This document shows positions 1 through 8,054 of a stretch of DNA of 34,099 bases, piece by piece. The stretch is from Bizionia sp. (GTDB lineage: Bacteria > Bacteroidota > Bacteroidia > Flavobacteriales > Flavobacteriaceae): contig JAHDHI010000002.1 in the NCBI GenBank assembly GCA_020631395.1, positions 1 to 34,099 of the forward strand, read 5' to 3'. A program made the position numbers and the translations under genes. Position 1 is the first letter of the stretch, and every line of letters starts with the position of its first letter. The notes under the pieces were generated by a model. It did no database searches and was not told the origin of the DNA. It saw nothing but the letters and a program-made list of their open reading frames with translations.

Positions 1-74
1 AAGCTAGCTTCCGATATTTGTCCTAAAATGTTGCACTTACTAATTGAACTTAGGTCAGACTACTAAAACCTGCT

Positions 75-1025
75 TCAATCTTTGTATTCCACCGTAGACT
101 GTCTTTCTCTATTTACGATCAACTTGGTAACATCTGGTCGAGAATAATGTCCTACCGGATCAAAGTTTTGACGTTCTTCGTATACTCTGTCAAAGTCTAT
201 GGTTTGTATGACAAGTCCTTCTTCATGCAACACGGGTTCAACGATCCATTCGCCATCTGGTCCAGCAATGCAGCTGCCTCCATTGGCGAGCACATCTGGT
301 GCTTTTTCAAGAATTCGCTCCAAGTGTGGCGTATCCTTGGGAAAGTCTTCCTTCCTCATCAAACTGGATACGGATACTACGAACGAACGCGATTCTCGTG
401 CTATGAATCGTGTTATGTCCTTTGTGTTGTGATCGCTTCCTGGCCAAACTGCTATGTGCAAGTTCTCTCCCAATCCATAAAGGGCCGTTCGTGGCAATGG
501 CATCCAATTCTCCCAGCAATTCAATCCGCCAACGGTAAATTTCTTCAACGGATGCACTTGCAAACCGTTGCCATCACCTGATGCCCAAGTTAGACGCTCG
601 TCGTATGTTGGTTGCAATTTGCGGTGTACGGACTTTATGTCTCCTTCGGCATCTATGTAGACCAAAGAGGCATAGATACTGTGCCCTCCTCTATTTTTGG
701 CTCTTTCCATAATACCTAGATAAACAGCAATCCCATATTTTTTTGCCAATGTGCAAATGGCATCCAACTCTCCCTTTTCTATTTGAATGGCATTGTGTAC
801 GTATGTCGCATGCAGCTCTTTGTTAACCACCGTATTCCATTCTGCTCCTCCAGTGAGTGCCAACCAAAACGGATATCCTGGAACCAATGCTTCTCCGAAA
901 ACCACGAGTTCACAACCTTTCTTGCCTGCTTCCGTTATCGAGTGCTCCACCTTTTTAAGTGTTTTCTCTTTGTTCAACAACACTGGTGTTATTTGCGCCA
1001 TTGCGATTTTAAGGGTATGTTCCAT
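75..1025 (-). CDS. Nitrilase / carbon-nitrogen hydrolase
   Basis: A 316-residue member of the nitrilase superfamily, which hydrolyses C-N bonds through a Glu-Lys-Cys triad in the cytoplasm. The triad is visible: E45 in FGEALVPGYPFW, K136 in HRKLQPTYDERLTW (with the second structural Glu, E142) and C170 in LNCWENWMPL. The CWENWMPL and GYPFW motifs fit true nitrilases (nitrile to carboxylic acid plus ammonia) better than amidases or N-carbamoyl hydrolases, but the natural substrate is not evident. Length is typical. The start codon shares one base with the stop of the upstream UbiA gene (TAATG arrangement), so the gene is the last of the isoprenoid operon and probably translationally coupled. 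Family confidence is high; the link with isoprenoid metabolism is inferred from position only. Confidence 0.9.
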   Translation of the reverse strand: MEHTLKIAMAQITPVLLNKEKTLKKVEHSITEAGKKGCELVVFGEALVPGYPFWLALTGGAEWNTVVNKELHATYVHNAIQIEKGELDAICTLAKKYGIAVYLGIMERAKNRGGHSIYASLVYIDAEGDIKSVHRKLQPTYDERLTWASGDGNGLQVHPLKKFTVGGLNCWENWMPLPRTALYGLGENLHIAVWPGSDHNTKDITRFIARESRSFVVSVSSLMRKEDFPKDTPHLERILEKAPDVLANGGSCIAGPDGEWIVEPVLHEEGLVIQTIDFDRVYEERQNFDPVGHYSRPDVTKLIVNRERQSTVEYKD

Positions 1026-1930
1026 TACAAGATACGTTTTAGTACTAAATCCACATCTACCAGCAAGATACTGAAAACACCTGCCACTATTATGAATTTA
1101 AGGATATTGTGAAGAATGAGGTATTGTTTTTTCGTCTTCGATTTCCAAAGCAATACCAAAAACACGAAAAGTAGGGTCATGCAGACATAGAAATAGAAGT
1201 ACATGTGACCGACCTCGAACTTTGTAATCAACAAATAGGCAGGAACCAAAGTCAGTACAATGAGTATGCTAATCATTTTCTTGGACATGCTTTCTCCATA
1301 CCTTATCGGGATGGTCTGGTAATTCAAAGCCAAATCCCCTTTTATGTTTTCCAAGTCCTTTGTGAGTTCTCGAATGGCTATTATCAAGAATAAGAATGTC
1401 GCATGCACGAAAATGACGGTATCGAAATTCTTGTAATAGATAAAGACTGCGAAAAAAGGAGTTATCGTTAAAATTGCCGATGTGATGTTACCCGTTATTG
1501 GCATTTTCTTGAGCTTATGGGAGTAGAACCATATGGCAAAAATGTAGAATGAAAAAAACAAGACGGCATTGAATGACACGTAACTTGCCATTATCACTGA
1601 GACAAAGTTAAGTACGAAGTAAAATGACAATTTCGTGTTCTGACTCACCAATTTATCCAACATGGATTTGTTGGGTCTATTGATCAAGTCCTTCTCCGAA
1701 TCGTAAAAGTTATTGATGATGTACCCTGCTGCGACCACCGCTGCAGATGCGAAGACGAGCATTAGCAAATTAATGTCGAAAAGCACCTTCTTTACTGGCT
1801 TGTAATTTGCAAATATGTAAACCGCCGTTAAATATTGCGCGATTACGATAATTAGGATATTGTAGCCTCTTACAACAGAAAACATACTGAAGAACTTTAA
1901 CAGAATATGTTTTTGTTGTCGAGAAATCAT
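1025..1930 (-). CDS. UbiA-family prenyltransferase
   Basis: A 301-residue integral membrane protein of the UbiA superfamily, which transfers a prenyl group from a prenyl diphosphate to an acceptor at the inner membrane. Both Asp-rich motifs can be seen: N73-x3-D77-x3-D81 (NNFYDSEKD) and, after several hydrophobic helices, D192-D199 in KDLENIKGD. The rest is nearly all predicted transmembrane helices, as expected. Such proteins in this phylum are often labelled geranylgeranylglycerol-phosphate geranylgeranyltransferase-like, but the acceptor cannot be read from sequence. It lies 9 bp after the GHMP kinase gene and overlaps the nitrilase start by one base, so it is co-transcribed with enzymes that make its prenyl donor precursor. 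Confidence 0.88.
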   Translation of the reverse strand: MISRQQKHILLKFFSMFSVVRGYNILIIVIAQYLTAVYIFANYKPVKKVLFDINLLMLVFASAAVVAAGYIINNFYDSEKDLINRPNKSMLDKLVSQNTKLSFYFVLNFVSVIMASYVSFNAVLFFSFYIFAIWFYSHKLKKMPITGNITSAILTITPFFAVFIYYKNFDTVIFVHATFLFLIIAIRELTKDLENIKGDLALNYQTIPIRYGESMSKKMISILIVLTLVPAYLLITKFEVGHMYFYFYVCMTLLFVFLVLLWKSKTKKQYLILHNILKFIIVAGVFSILLVDVDLVLKRIL

Positions 1931-1939
1931 CTAGAAACT

Positions 1940-2869
1940 TTAAAAATTATAAACAACTTCCAATCTATAATCTTTAAGTGCATCTTGTGCTTGGTGTATG
2001 TCTTGAGTGAATCCCAAGATATAGCCTCCTCCTCCAGAACCACATAGTTTCAAGTAATATGCGTTTGTCTCTATGCCTTTTTTCCAAAGCTCGTGAAATT
2101 GTTTTGGTATCATTGGTTTGAAATGGTTCAAGACCACTTTGGACAATTGTTTGGTGTTGCTGAACAAGGATTTCAAGTCGCCTTTCAGGAAATCGTCCAC
2201 ACAGGCATCCGTATGCTTGATGAATTGATCCTTGAGCATTTTACGAAATCCTTCTTGTTTCATGTTCTCCATGAAGATACTTACCATGGGAGCCGTTTCT
2301 CCAATGATTCCACTATCCAATAGAAATACCGCGCCTTTTCCAGAAGTACTTTGTGTCGGTATCCCAGTTGCTTCGATGTTGTCTTTGGAATTGATCAGTA
2401 TCGGTAGACTCAAATAACTGTTCAAAGGATCCAATCCTGAAGATTTACCGTGAAAAAATGATTCCATGGCAGAAAAAATGGTCTTCAGCTTCAATAGCTT
2501 TTCACGTGTCAGGTTTTCCAATACCGTGATTTTATCCTGTGCATACTTATCGTAGATGGCTGCAACCAATGCACCACTGCTGCCTACTCCATATCCTTGT
2601 GGTATGGACGAATCGAAGTACATTCCGGCATTGACGTCTGCTTTCAATTTATTGGTTTCAAAGACAACGAGCTCAGAACTTATGTTCTCCAAGTATTTCA
2701 CAAACCCTTGAAGGCTCTCATTGGACTGCATTGCTTCCTTTGAAGGATTTTCATCCATTTTCAAAGCTCCATTGTAAAAATTGTAAGGTATGGACAATCC
2801 TTTGGAGTCCTTTATGATTCCATATTCTCCAAAGAGTAGGATTTTTGAGTAAAAAAGTGGGCCTTTCAT
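1940..2869 (-). CDS. GHMP kinase, mevalonate kinase-like
   Basis: A 309-residue GHMP-superfamily kinase, ATP-dependent and cytoplasmic. The signature ATP-binding loop is PQGYGVGSSGA (residues 90-100), preceded by an N-terminal SKILLFGEYGI segment of the kind seen in mevalonate kinases, and the C-terminal glycine-rich motif LCGSGGGGYILGF lies near residues 275-288. With diphosphomevalonate decarboxylase directly upstream, mevalonate or phosphomevalonate is the likely substrate. Only one kinase gene is present here while the classical mevalonate pathway needs two phosphorylations, so which step this one performs is open. It is separated from the decarboxylase gene by 54 bp that contain a short hairpin. 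Confidence 0.82.
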   Translation of the reverse strand: MKGPLFYSKILLFGEYGIIKDSKGLSIPYNFYNGALKMDENPSKEAMQSNESLQGFVKYLENISSELVVFETNKLKADVNAGMYFDSSIPQGYGVGSSGALVAAIYDKYAQDKITVLENLTREKLLKLKTIFSAMESFFHGKSSGLDPLNSYLSLPILINSKDNIEATGIPTQSTSGKGAVFLLDSGIIGETAPMVSIFMENMKQEGFRKMLKDQFIKHTDACVDDFLKGDLKSLFSNTKQLSKVVLNHFKPMIPKQFHELWKKGIETNAYYLKLCGSGGGGYILGFTQDIHQAQDALKDYRLEVVYNF

Positions 2870-2892
2870 AAAATCGATATATCGGTTGTTGG

Positions 2893-2911
2893 TAAGTTGT
2901 TTTACAACTTA
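2893..2911 (-). other. Intra-operon hairpin
   Basis: Inverted repeat with 8-bp arms (TAAGTTGT / ACAACTTA) and a 3-nt loop in the 54-bp gap between the decarboxylase and GHMP-kinase genes. No T-run follows on the minus strand, so it is not an ordinary terminator; an mRNA-processing or stability role is possible. The neighbouring CGATATATCG (2875-2884) is also palindromic. Confidence 0.4.
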
Positions 2912-2923
2912 AAGATAATAAAA

Positions 2924-4036
2924 TTATAACTTGCAAGCTCCAAAACCAATTCTGTCACAAATATAGTGACCGTTTTGGCAATATGCAACTAACACTGTGC
3001 TAATGAATTCATAAATTTCCTTTGCTTCGCTTTTTGGGTATAGAACATGTACGTTTGCTCCCGCATCCAGCGTAAACCCTATGTGTAATCCTGTTTGTTC
3101 CCTAAATGCCCATATCTTGTTGATTATTTCCAACGTATTGGGTTTCATCAAAATAAAATAAGGCATACTGGTCATCATCATGGCATGCAATGTCAATGCT
3201 TCACTTTCCATCAAAGCGATGAATGCCTTTAAGTCTCCAGATTTCAAAATCGCCTTTAACTTGGTTATGTTTTCCTCTGCTTGACCAAAACGCTCCTTGG
3301 CAAATGGGTGACCATGCATCAATTCATGTCCGACCGTACTACTTACTTGCTTTTCTCCTTTGTCTACCAATAGAATGGTATCATGGTAGTCTTTGAAATT
3401 TTCATGGACTTCATCCGGGTATCTTACGCCATACAAGTCCGAACTCCCTTCTATTTCCTCGTGCTTGCCCCAAACCACAATATCGCCTTCAATGCTCCTA
3501 CAAGCACTTCCTGATCCCAATCGAGCCAAGAAAGACGCTTTTTTCACAAAGTCGACTTCATCAATGTTTCTTTCCTTTTCACTCAGGGAAGCATCCGATG
3601 CAATGAGTTGTCTTTCCACGTCCACCAAACATAGTGCCAAGGCGCTCATTCCCGATGCAGATGAAGCTATTCCTGAACTATGAGGAAAGGTGTTGGATGT
3701 CTCAATGGTAAAATGATATGTTCTCAAAAATGGCAAATAGGCTTCTATTCGCTTGAAAAAGGTTTCGATCTTGGGTTTGAAATCTTCATTCTTCTTTCCT
3801 TCGAATATGACATCGAAGGAGAATCCATCCATACTTTGTCCTTTTTTTTCAAATTGCAATTTGGTCTTTGTCTTACAGGCATCCAGTGTAAAGCTTATGG
3901 ATTGATTTTGTGGAATTTGCCGTTCTTTCTTGCCCCAATACTTTACTAATGCTATGTTGCTGGGTGATGACCAAGCAACTGCTCCGCTCTCTATATTGCT
4001 TGAATAATTTCTCGGAAGAAATTGTGTTTCTTTCAT
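2924..4036 (-). CDS. mvaD: Diphosphomevalonate decarboxylase
   Basis: A 370-residue enzyme of the mevalonate pathway that phosphorylates and decarboxylates mevalonate 5-diphosphate to isopentenyl diphosphate. Diagnostic family motifs are present in order: SPSNIALVKYWGK near the N-terminus, PHSSGIASSASGMSALAL (GHMP ATP loop), LARLGSGSACRSIEG, and FTLDAGANVHVLY near the C-terminus carrying the Asp of the catalytic segment. Length is normal for the bacterial family. It is the first gene of a four-gene minus-strand operon (decarboxylase, GHMP kinase, UbiA, nitrilase), and a good -7 promoter element (TATATTTG) lies 17 bp before the start codon. A phosphomevalonate decarboxylase variant cannot be excluded from sequence alone. 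Confidence 0.93.
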   Translation of the reverse strand: MKETQFLPRNYSSNIESGAVAWSSPSNIALVKYWGKKERQIPQNQSISFTLDACKTKTKLQFEKKGQSMDGFSFDVIFEGKKNEDFKPKIETFFKRIEAYLPFLRTYHFTIETSNTFPHSSGIASSASGMSALALCLVDVERQLIASDASLSEKERNIDEVDFVKKASFLARLGSGSACRSIEGDIVVWGKHEEIEGSSDLYGVRYPDEVHENFKDYHDTILLVDKGEKQVSSTVGHELMHGHPFAKERFGQAEENITKLKAILKSGDLKAFIALMESEALTLHAMMMTSMPYFILMKPNTLEIINKIWAFREQTGLHIGFTLDAGANVHVLYPKSEAKEIYEFISTVLVAYCQNGHYICDRIGFGACKL

Positions 4037-4052
4037 TTAAAAAAAATTTTTA

Positions 4053-4060
4053 CAAATATA
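4053..4060 (-). promoter_or_regulatory. -7 promoter element of the mevalonate operon
   Basis: On the minus strand this reads TATATTTG, a perfect match to the Bacteroidetes -7 consensus TAnnTTTG. It lies 17 bp before the decarboxylase ATG. No clear TTG -33 element lies 17-23 bp further upstream, so the promoter call is moderate. Confidence 0.45.
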
Positions 4061-4097
4061 GTTTTTAATTCTATTAAATTATTTACTACTTTAGCGC

Positions 4098-4174
4098 AAA
4101 ATAGAAATTCATTCGGTTTAGTGATGTTTACTGAATATTGTATGTTTTTAGGCATATTCAAAAGTTTCTATTTT
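4098..4174. promoter_or_regulatory. Nested inverted repeats in the mvaD-tetR divergent region
   Basis: Outer arms AAAATAGAAA (4098-4107) and TTTCTATTTT (4165-4174) are exact reverse complements over 10 bp; inside them lie GAATAT (4133-4138) and ATATTC (4154-4159). The structure sits between the divergent decarboxylase and TetR genes, where a TetR operator would be expected. Arms are AT-rich, so chance is not negligible. Confidence 0.35.
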
Positions 4175-4274
4175 ACTGATTGTTTGTAAATGTAACACAA
4201 CACGGATATAACATTCAAAGAGGCCCCTTAAAACCACAACCTCGATGTTATTTTACACCCTTAAGGCCAAAAAA

Positions 4275-4838
4275 ATGGATAAAAAACAGAAAATTATACT
4301 GACAATGCTTGAGTTGGTAGTAGAGCAGGGCGTACATGCCACTCCAATGTCTCAGGTAGCTAAAGAAGCAAATGTTGCCGTAGGTACTATCTATCATTAT
4401 TTTGACAATAAAAATCAAATAATAGAAGAGATATACTCTATGATTTGTCAGGATTTTGGTGTTGTCTTGATGGCCAACTTACCAGAAGACAATTACAAAA
4501 AGCAATGTGAAGCCATGTGGTTGAACTTGTACAATTATTTTGTTGGCAACCCTTTGGCCTTCAAATTCATTGAGTTTGTTGGAGTTCCTCCAATCATTAC
4601 TCCTGAAATCCGTCTAAAGAACATTGTCCACTTTACCAACATCAGGGATTTCATCCTTTCCGGTATTCTTAAAAAAGAATTGAGAAACGTCAATTTGAGA
4701 CTTATAATGCAAATGTGCTTTGGATCTGTTATATCCGTTGCCAGATTAAAGTTCAAGGATGAATTGCAAATGGATGAAGCACAGATCAAAGATGCCATGA
4801 AAATGACTTGGGACAGTGTTAAGTTCGTAGAATACTAA
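4275..4838 (+). CDS. TetR/AcrR-family transcriptional regulator
   Basis: A protein of about 187 residues with an N-terminal TetR-type helix-turn-helix: the segment containing GVHATPMSQVAKEANVAVG followed by TIYHYFDNKNQIIEEIY is the classic TetR DNA-binding pattern (recognition helix ending in YHYF). The C-terminal two thirds is a helical ligand-binding and dimerisation domain whose ligand cannot be guessed. The frame is open from an upstream ATG at 4245, but the start at 4275 (MDKKQK) is preferred because it matches the usual short N-terminus. It is transcribed away from the mevalonate operon across a region of about 240 bp rich in inverted repeats, so it may autoregulate and perhaps control that operon; this is inference from arrangement. 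Confidence 0.9.
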   Translation: MDKKQKIILTMLELVVEQGVHATPMSQVAKEANVAVGTIYHYFDNKNQIIEEIYSMICQDFGVVLMANLPEDNYKKQCEAMWLNLYNYFVGNPLAFKFIEFVGVPPIITPEIRLKNIVHFTNIRDFILSGILKKELRNVNLRLIMQMCFGSVISVARLKFKDELQMDEAQIKDAMKMTWDSVKFVEY

Positions 4839-4890
4839 CCTTTAATTGTTTCTTATCATCGTTGTATAGTTTTGGCGGTTGCCGACGTTT

Positions 4891-5078
4891 TCAGCTTTTT
4901 CTAGAAATAGTTGTTGATGCGTTTGGCTTTTCCAAAATCAGCTGAGAATTAAAAGTAGACACAACCATATCTATTATTTCAATTTCTCGTTTGGGCATTG
5001 CTTTTGGCTCCTTGTACTCCTTCCTTTTTCATTGGAGTTATCAAGACTACCATTGGCATCTTTTATTGCCTCTGACAT
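4891..5078 (-). pseudogene. Possible remnant of a small gene, one frameshift
   Basis: In the 273-bp gap after tetR, the minus strand carries an ATG at 5078 opening MSEAIKDANGSLDNSNEKG, which runs into a second frame reading KEYKEPKAMPKREIEII and then DMVVSTFNSQLILEK to a stop at 4891. The 188-bp span is one base short of 63 codons, so a single-base deletion near 5010-5025 would explain it. I do not recognise the product; the two pieces could also be chance open frames. Nothing else is visible in this gap. Confidence 0.2.
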
Positions 5079-5111
5079 TGATATCTAAAAACACCATATG
5101 CGCATATTCAT

Positions 5112-6323
5112 TTATTTCATTATGTTTTGTGCTACGATGTATGCTCCCGTCCAAGCATTTTGAAAATTGAACCCTCCTGTTACCGCATCGACATTCATAA
5201 CTTCTCCTGCGAAATATAGGTTTTCATGCTGTTTGCTTTCGTACGTCTTGAAATTGATTTCTCTCAAATTGACCCCTCCAGCCGTTACAAACTCTTCTTT
5301 GAACGTACTTTTTCCATTTACATTGAACTTTGCTTTTGTAAGCTCACTTGCCAATGCTTCTATTTGTTTTTTGTTTGCATCTGCCCAGCGGTCATTGGCT
5401 CCTATTTTGGAAGCTGAAACCAATTGCACCCATAATCGCTTTGGCAGATTGAATTGTGCATAGTTTGCCATTGTTTTTTTGGGCGATTCCTGTTTTAACT
5501 CTTTCAAGAGCAATATTGCATCTTCAGTTGTCTTCTTTATGAAATTTATCTTTATTTGAAACTTGTAATTTCGCTTTGCCAGTTCTATGGCTCCAAAGGC
5601 CGAAAGCTTCAAAATCGAGGGGGCACTCATTCCCCAATGCGTAATCAACAACGGACCTTCCGAAAACAGGTTTGTTCCAACGACCTCAACTTCCACATCT
5701 TGTGCCACCACGCCAGGAATGTCTTTAATGCGATCATCTTCTATGTTGAAGGTGAACAGTGAAGGTACAGGAGTGGCAACCTTGTGTCCAAGGTCTTCTA
5801 AAAGCCTCCATATCTTTGGATTGCTCCCAGTTGCCATCACCAATTTCTTGCATACAAACTCATCCATCTTTGTCTTTAGCCTCCATGGTCCATCATCATT
5901 GCCAATCGAAATTACGGGCTGATTTTTTAACACGGATACCTTATGCTTTTTCGCTTCAAAGAGAAAACAATCTATTATGGTCTGTGATGAGTTGGATACA
6001 GGGAACATTCTCCCATCTTCCTCTATTTTCAATTCCACTCCTCTTTTTTCAAACCACTCAATGGTATCTCCTGTCATAAAGGTATGGAACGGCCCAAGCA
6101 ATTCCCTTTCTCCCCTAGGATAGTTTTTTGTCAAATCTTGAGGGATGAATTCTGCATGAGTTACATTGCATCTCCCCCCTCCTGACACTTTTACCTTTGT
6201 CAGCACCTCTTTCCCTCTTTCCAAGATGGCCACCGTCAACTCCGGGTTCTGTTCTGCTATGTTTATGGCTGCAAAAAAACCTGCAGCTCCACCTCCTACA
6301 ACTATTATGTCTTTTTCTATCAT
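5112..6323 (-). CDS. BaiN/HI0933-family FAD-dependent oxidoreductase
   Basis: A 403-residue flavoprotein of the HI0933/YhiN/BaiN family (Pfam HI0933-like), cytoplasmic. The N-terminal dinucleotide-binding motif is IIVVGGGAAGFFAA, followed by the family motif KVKVSGGGRCNVTH near residues 43-56, and the C-terminal FAD contact NVDAVTGGFNFQNAWTGA close to the end. Biochemically characterised relatives are few; one reduces a bile-acid intermediate and most are of unknown substrate, so no reaction is assigned. The start codon overlaps the stop of the upstream GDPD gene by 4 bp (ATGA), indicating an operon. Length is normal and the reading frame intact. Confidence 0.9.
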   Translation of the reverse strand: MIEKDIIVVGGGAAGFFAAINIAEQNPELTVAILERGKEVLTKVKVSGGGRCNVTHAEFIPQDLTKNYPRGERELLGPFHTFMTGDTIEWFEKRGVELKIEEDGRMFPVSNSSQTIIDCFLFEAKKHKVSVLKNQPVISIGNDDGPWRLKTKMDEFVCKKLVMATGSNPKIWRLLEDLGHKVATPVPSLFTFNIEDDRIKDIPGVVAQDVEVEVVGTNLFSEGPLLITHWGMSAPSILKLSAFGAIELAKRNYKFQIKINFIKKTTEDAILLLKELKQESPKKTMANYAQFNLPKRLWVQLVSASKIGANDRWADANKKQIEALASELTKAKFNVNGKSTFKEEFVTAGGVNLREINFKTYESKQHENLYFAGEVMNVDAVTGGFNFQNAWTGAYIVAQNIMK

Positions 6324-7030
6324 ACTCTATCTGGGAAATCGGAAATTATGCCATCCACCTTGTATCGTTTCATTCGTGCAATGGTTTTGGCCTCGTTTAC
6401 AGACCATGTGTAAATCTTATACCCCAATTGCTTGGCCACACTTACATTGTCGTTGCTTAGCAATGCGAAATTGGGGTGAATGGCTACGGCATTGATGGTA
6501 ACGGCAAATTCGATGGCTTCATCAAGATTTGCCTTTGTGAGTACCCCCAATGGTATGCTTTTGTTTCTTTTGAACATTGTCTCCAATTCATGATGTTGGA
6601 AACTGGAGACAATGAAATCGTCGTATTTCCAACCTTTGGTCTCCACGTATAGCTCGATGATTCTCTCTGCCTCTTTCGCCGTGTTCCTTCCTTTCAATTC
6701 TATATTGACTAGACATCGCTTGTCTATGCAATTCAAGACTTCGATCAATGTGGGAATCTCATAGGTGTTTTCGACCTTGAGTCGCTTCAATTCCGACAAG
6801 GTCATTTTCGAAATCTCACCTTTGCCATCGGTCAATCTATCCAAGGTATAATCATGGAAGACCATCAACTCCCCGGTTTTGCACATATGTACGTCGATCT
6901 CTATGCCATCCACGCCAAAGGACAATGCCTTTTCTATGGATGCCATCGTATTTTCCGAAACATAACCCTTTGCTCCGCGATGCCCAATGACCAATACCTT
7001 CTCTCCCATATATCTGTTTTGGATTTTCAT
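6320..7030 (-). CDS. Glycerophosphodiester phosphodiesterase
   Basis: A GDPD-family TIM-barrel phosphodiesterase of about 236 residues that cleaves glycerophosphodiesters to glycerol 3-phosphate and an alcohol. Diagnostic motifs: VIGHRGAKGYVSENTMAS (catalytic His-Arg), GVDGIEIDVHMCKTGELMVFHDYTLDR split across the next strands (metal-binding Glu-x-Asp and the catalytic His), and a late KRYKVDGIISDFPD. The frame is open upstream to 7117, but no signal peptide is formed there and the GHRG motif would be displaced; starts at 7030 (MKIQN) or 7009 (MGEKV) fit the family. No signal sequence, so probably cytoplasmic. It is co-transcribed with the flavoprotein gene that overlaps its stop. The start region lies back to back with the divergent lipoprotein gene. 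Confidence 0.9.
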   Translation of the reverse strand: MKIQNRYMGEKVLVIGHRGAKGYVSENTMASIEKALSFGVDGIEIDVHMCKTGELMVFHDYTLDRLTDGKGEISKMTLSELKRLKVENTYEIPTLIEVLNCIDKRCLVNIELKGRNTAKEAERIIELYVETKGWKYDDFIVSSFQHHELETMFKRNKSIPLGVLTKANLDEAIEFAVTINAVAIHPNFALLSNDNVSVAKQLGYKIYTWSVNEAKTIARMKRYKVDGIISDFPDRV

Positions 7031-7151
7031 ACTGAAAAATATCGCAGTAAATTTAGCATTAATTAATGTAATTCGAATGGTGTAAATGCATTTGATGCCT
7101 TTTTCATCAAAATACATTTTTGTCTATCGTTATTTTATAACTTCAATAAAT

Positions 7152-7964
7152 ATGCGTCGTTTTTACTCTTGTCTACTTTTCTTATCTCTTGTGACATTGT
7201 CTTGCAATACTGGCAACTTAAAAGTCGTCGCAAACATTTCCAGTGATTTAATGGAGGTGTCTGCCGTTGAAACGACATCTAACTCCGATTTGATTTGGGT
7301 TATCGAGGATTCTGGAAACAGGAACAACCTCTATGGACTGGATCCCAACGGTTCCATTGCCAAAAGCATAGCCATTGGCAATAGCAAGAATATGGATTGG
7401 GAGGATTTAACCAGCGATAGCGAAGGAAACCTTTACATTGGCGATTTTGGCAACAACTCAAAAAAACGTGAGACATTTAACATCTACAAAGTTAACAACC
7501 TTGCTTCGGTTGAAGACAAAGTGGATGCAGAAACAATCACCTTCAAACTTCCCAAATCCATAAAACCCAAAAACTTTGAAGCCTTCTTTTTACTTGACGA
7601 CAACTTTTATGTTTTCAGCAAAGATGATAAAAAAGCAACTGTTGTTTCTGTCCCAAACCTAACTGGCAAGCATATAGCCAAATTCGTTACCGAATTCAAC
7701 TTGGAAGGTAAAAAAAATAGCATTACCTCAGCTGACATAAGTGCTGACCACAAGACCATTGTTTTGTTAAACCATAACAAATTATGGAAACTTACCGATT
7801 TTGACGAGGACAATTTTTTTGAAGGTTCTATCAACACCTTATTCTTTGATCACACATCACAAAAGGAAGGCATTTGTTTTAAAAACAACGATACCGTTGT
7901 CATTACCGACGAATATGACGGTATGGAAGGCGGCAACATCTATGAGTTCTCATTAGAGAGATAA
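7152..7964 (+). CDS. Lipoprotein, SdiA-regulated/beta-propeller-like
   Basis: A lipoprotein of about 270 residues. The start at 7152 is chosen because it gives a clean lipoprotein signal, MRRFYSCLLFLSLVTLSC, with the lipobox Cys at residue 18; the frame is open 66 bp further upstream but that extension would bury the signal. The mature part has repeated short strands with turns such as LIWVIEDSGNRNNLYGLD, NLYIGDFGNNSKKR, FYVFSKDDKKA and VVITDEYDGMEGG, typical of a beta-propeller of the SdiA-regulated/SMP-30-like group. Function unknown; these proteins are thought to sit in the periplasm or at the outer membrane. The gene is divergent from GDPD and convergent with the M43 protease gene, sharing a hairpin terminator with it. 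Confidence 0.75.
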   Translation: MRRFYSCLLFLSLVTLSCNTGNLKVVANISSDLMEVSAVETTSNSDLIWVIEDSGNRNNLYGLDPNGSIAKSIAIGNSKNMDWEDLTSDSEGNLYIGDFGNNSKKRETFNIYKVNNLASVEDKVDAETITFKLPKSIKPKNFEAFFLLDDNFYVFSKDDKKATVVSVPNLTGKHIAKFVTEFNLEGKKNSITSADISADHKTIVLLNHNKLWKLTDFDEDNFFEGSINTLFFDHTSQKEGICFKNNDTVVITDEYDGMEGGNIYEFSLER

Positions 7965-7987
7965 AATCGACATACACACATATTGAA

Positions 7988-8019
7988 AAACCGATGAAAT
8001 CATACAATCTCATCGGTTT
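7988..8019 (-). terminator. Hairpin terminator between convergent genes
   Basis: Arms AAACCGATGA (7988-7997) and TCATCGGTTT (8010-8019), exact over 10 bp with a 12-nt loop. On the minus strand the second arm runs into TTTTT, fitting termination of the M43 protease gene; the plus strand has no T-run, so use by the lipoprotein gene is less certain. Confidence 0.7.
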
Positions 8020-8054
8020 CACATACATCGATCTTAAACCCTAGATCGCCCTGT

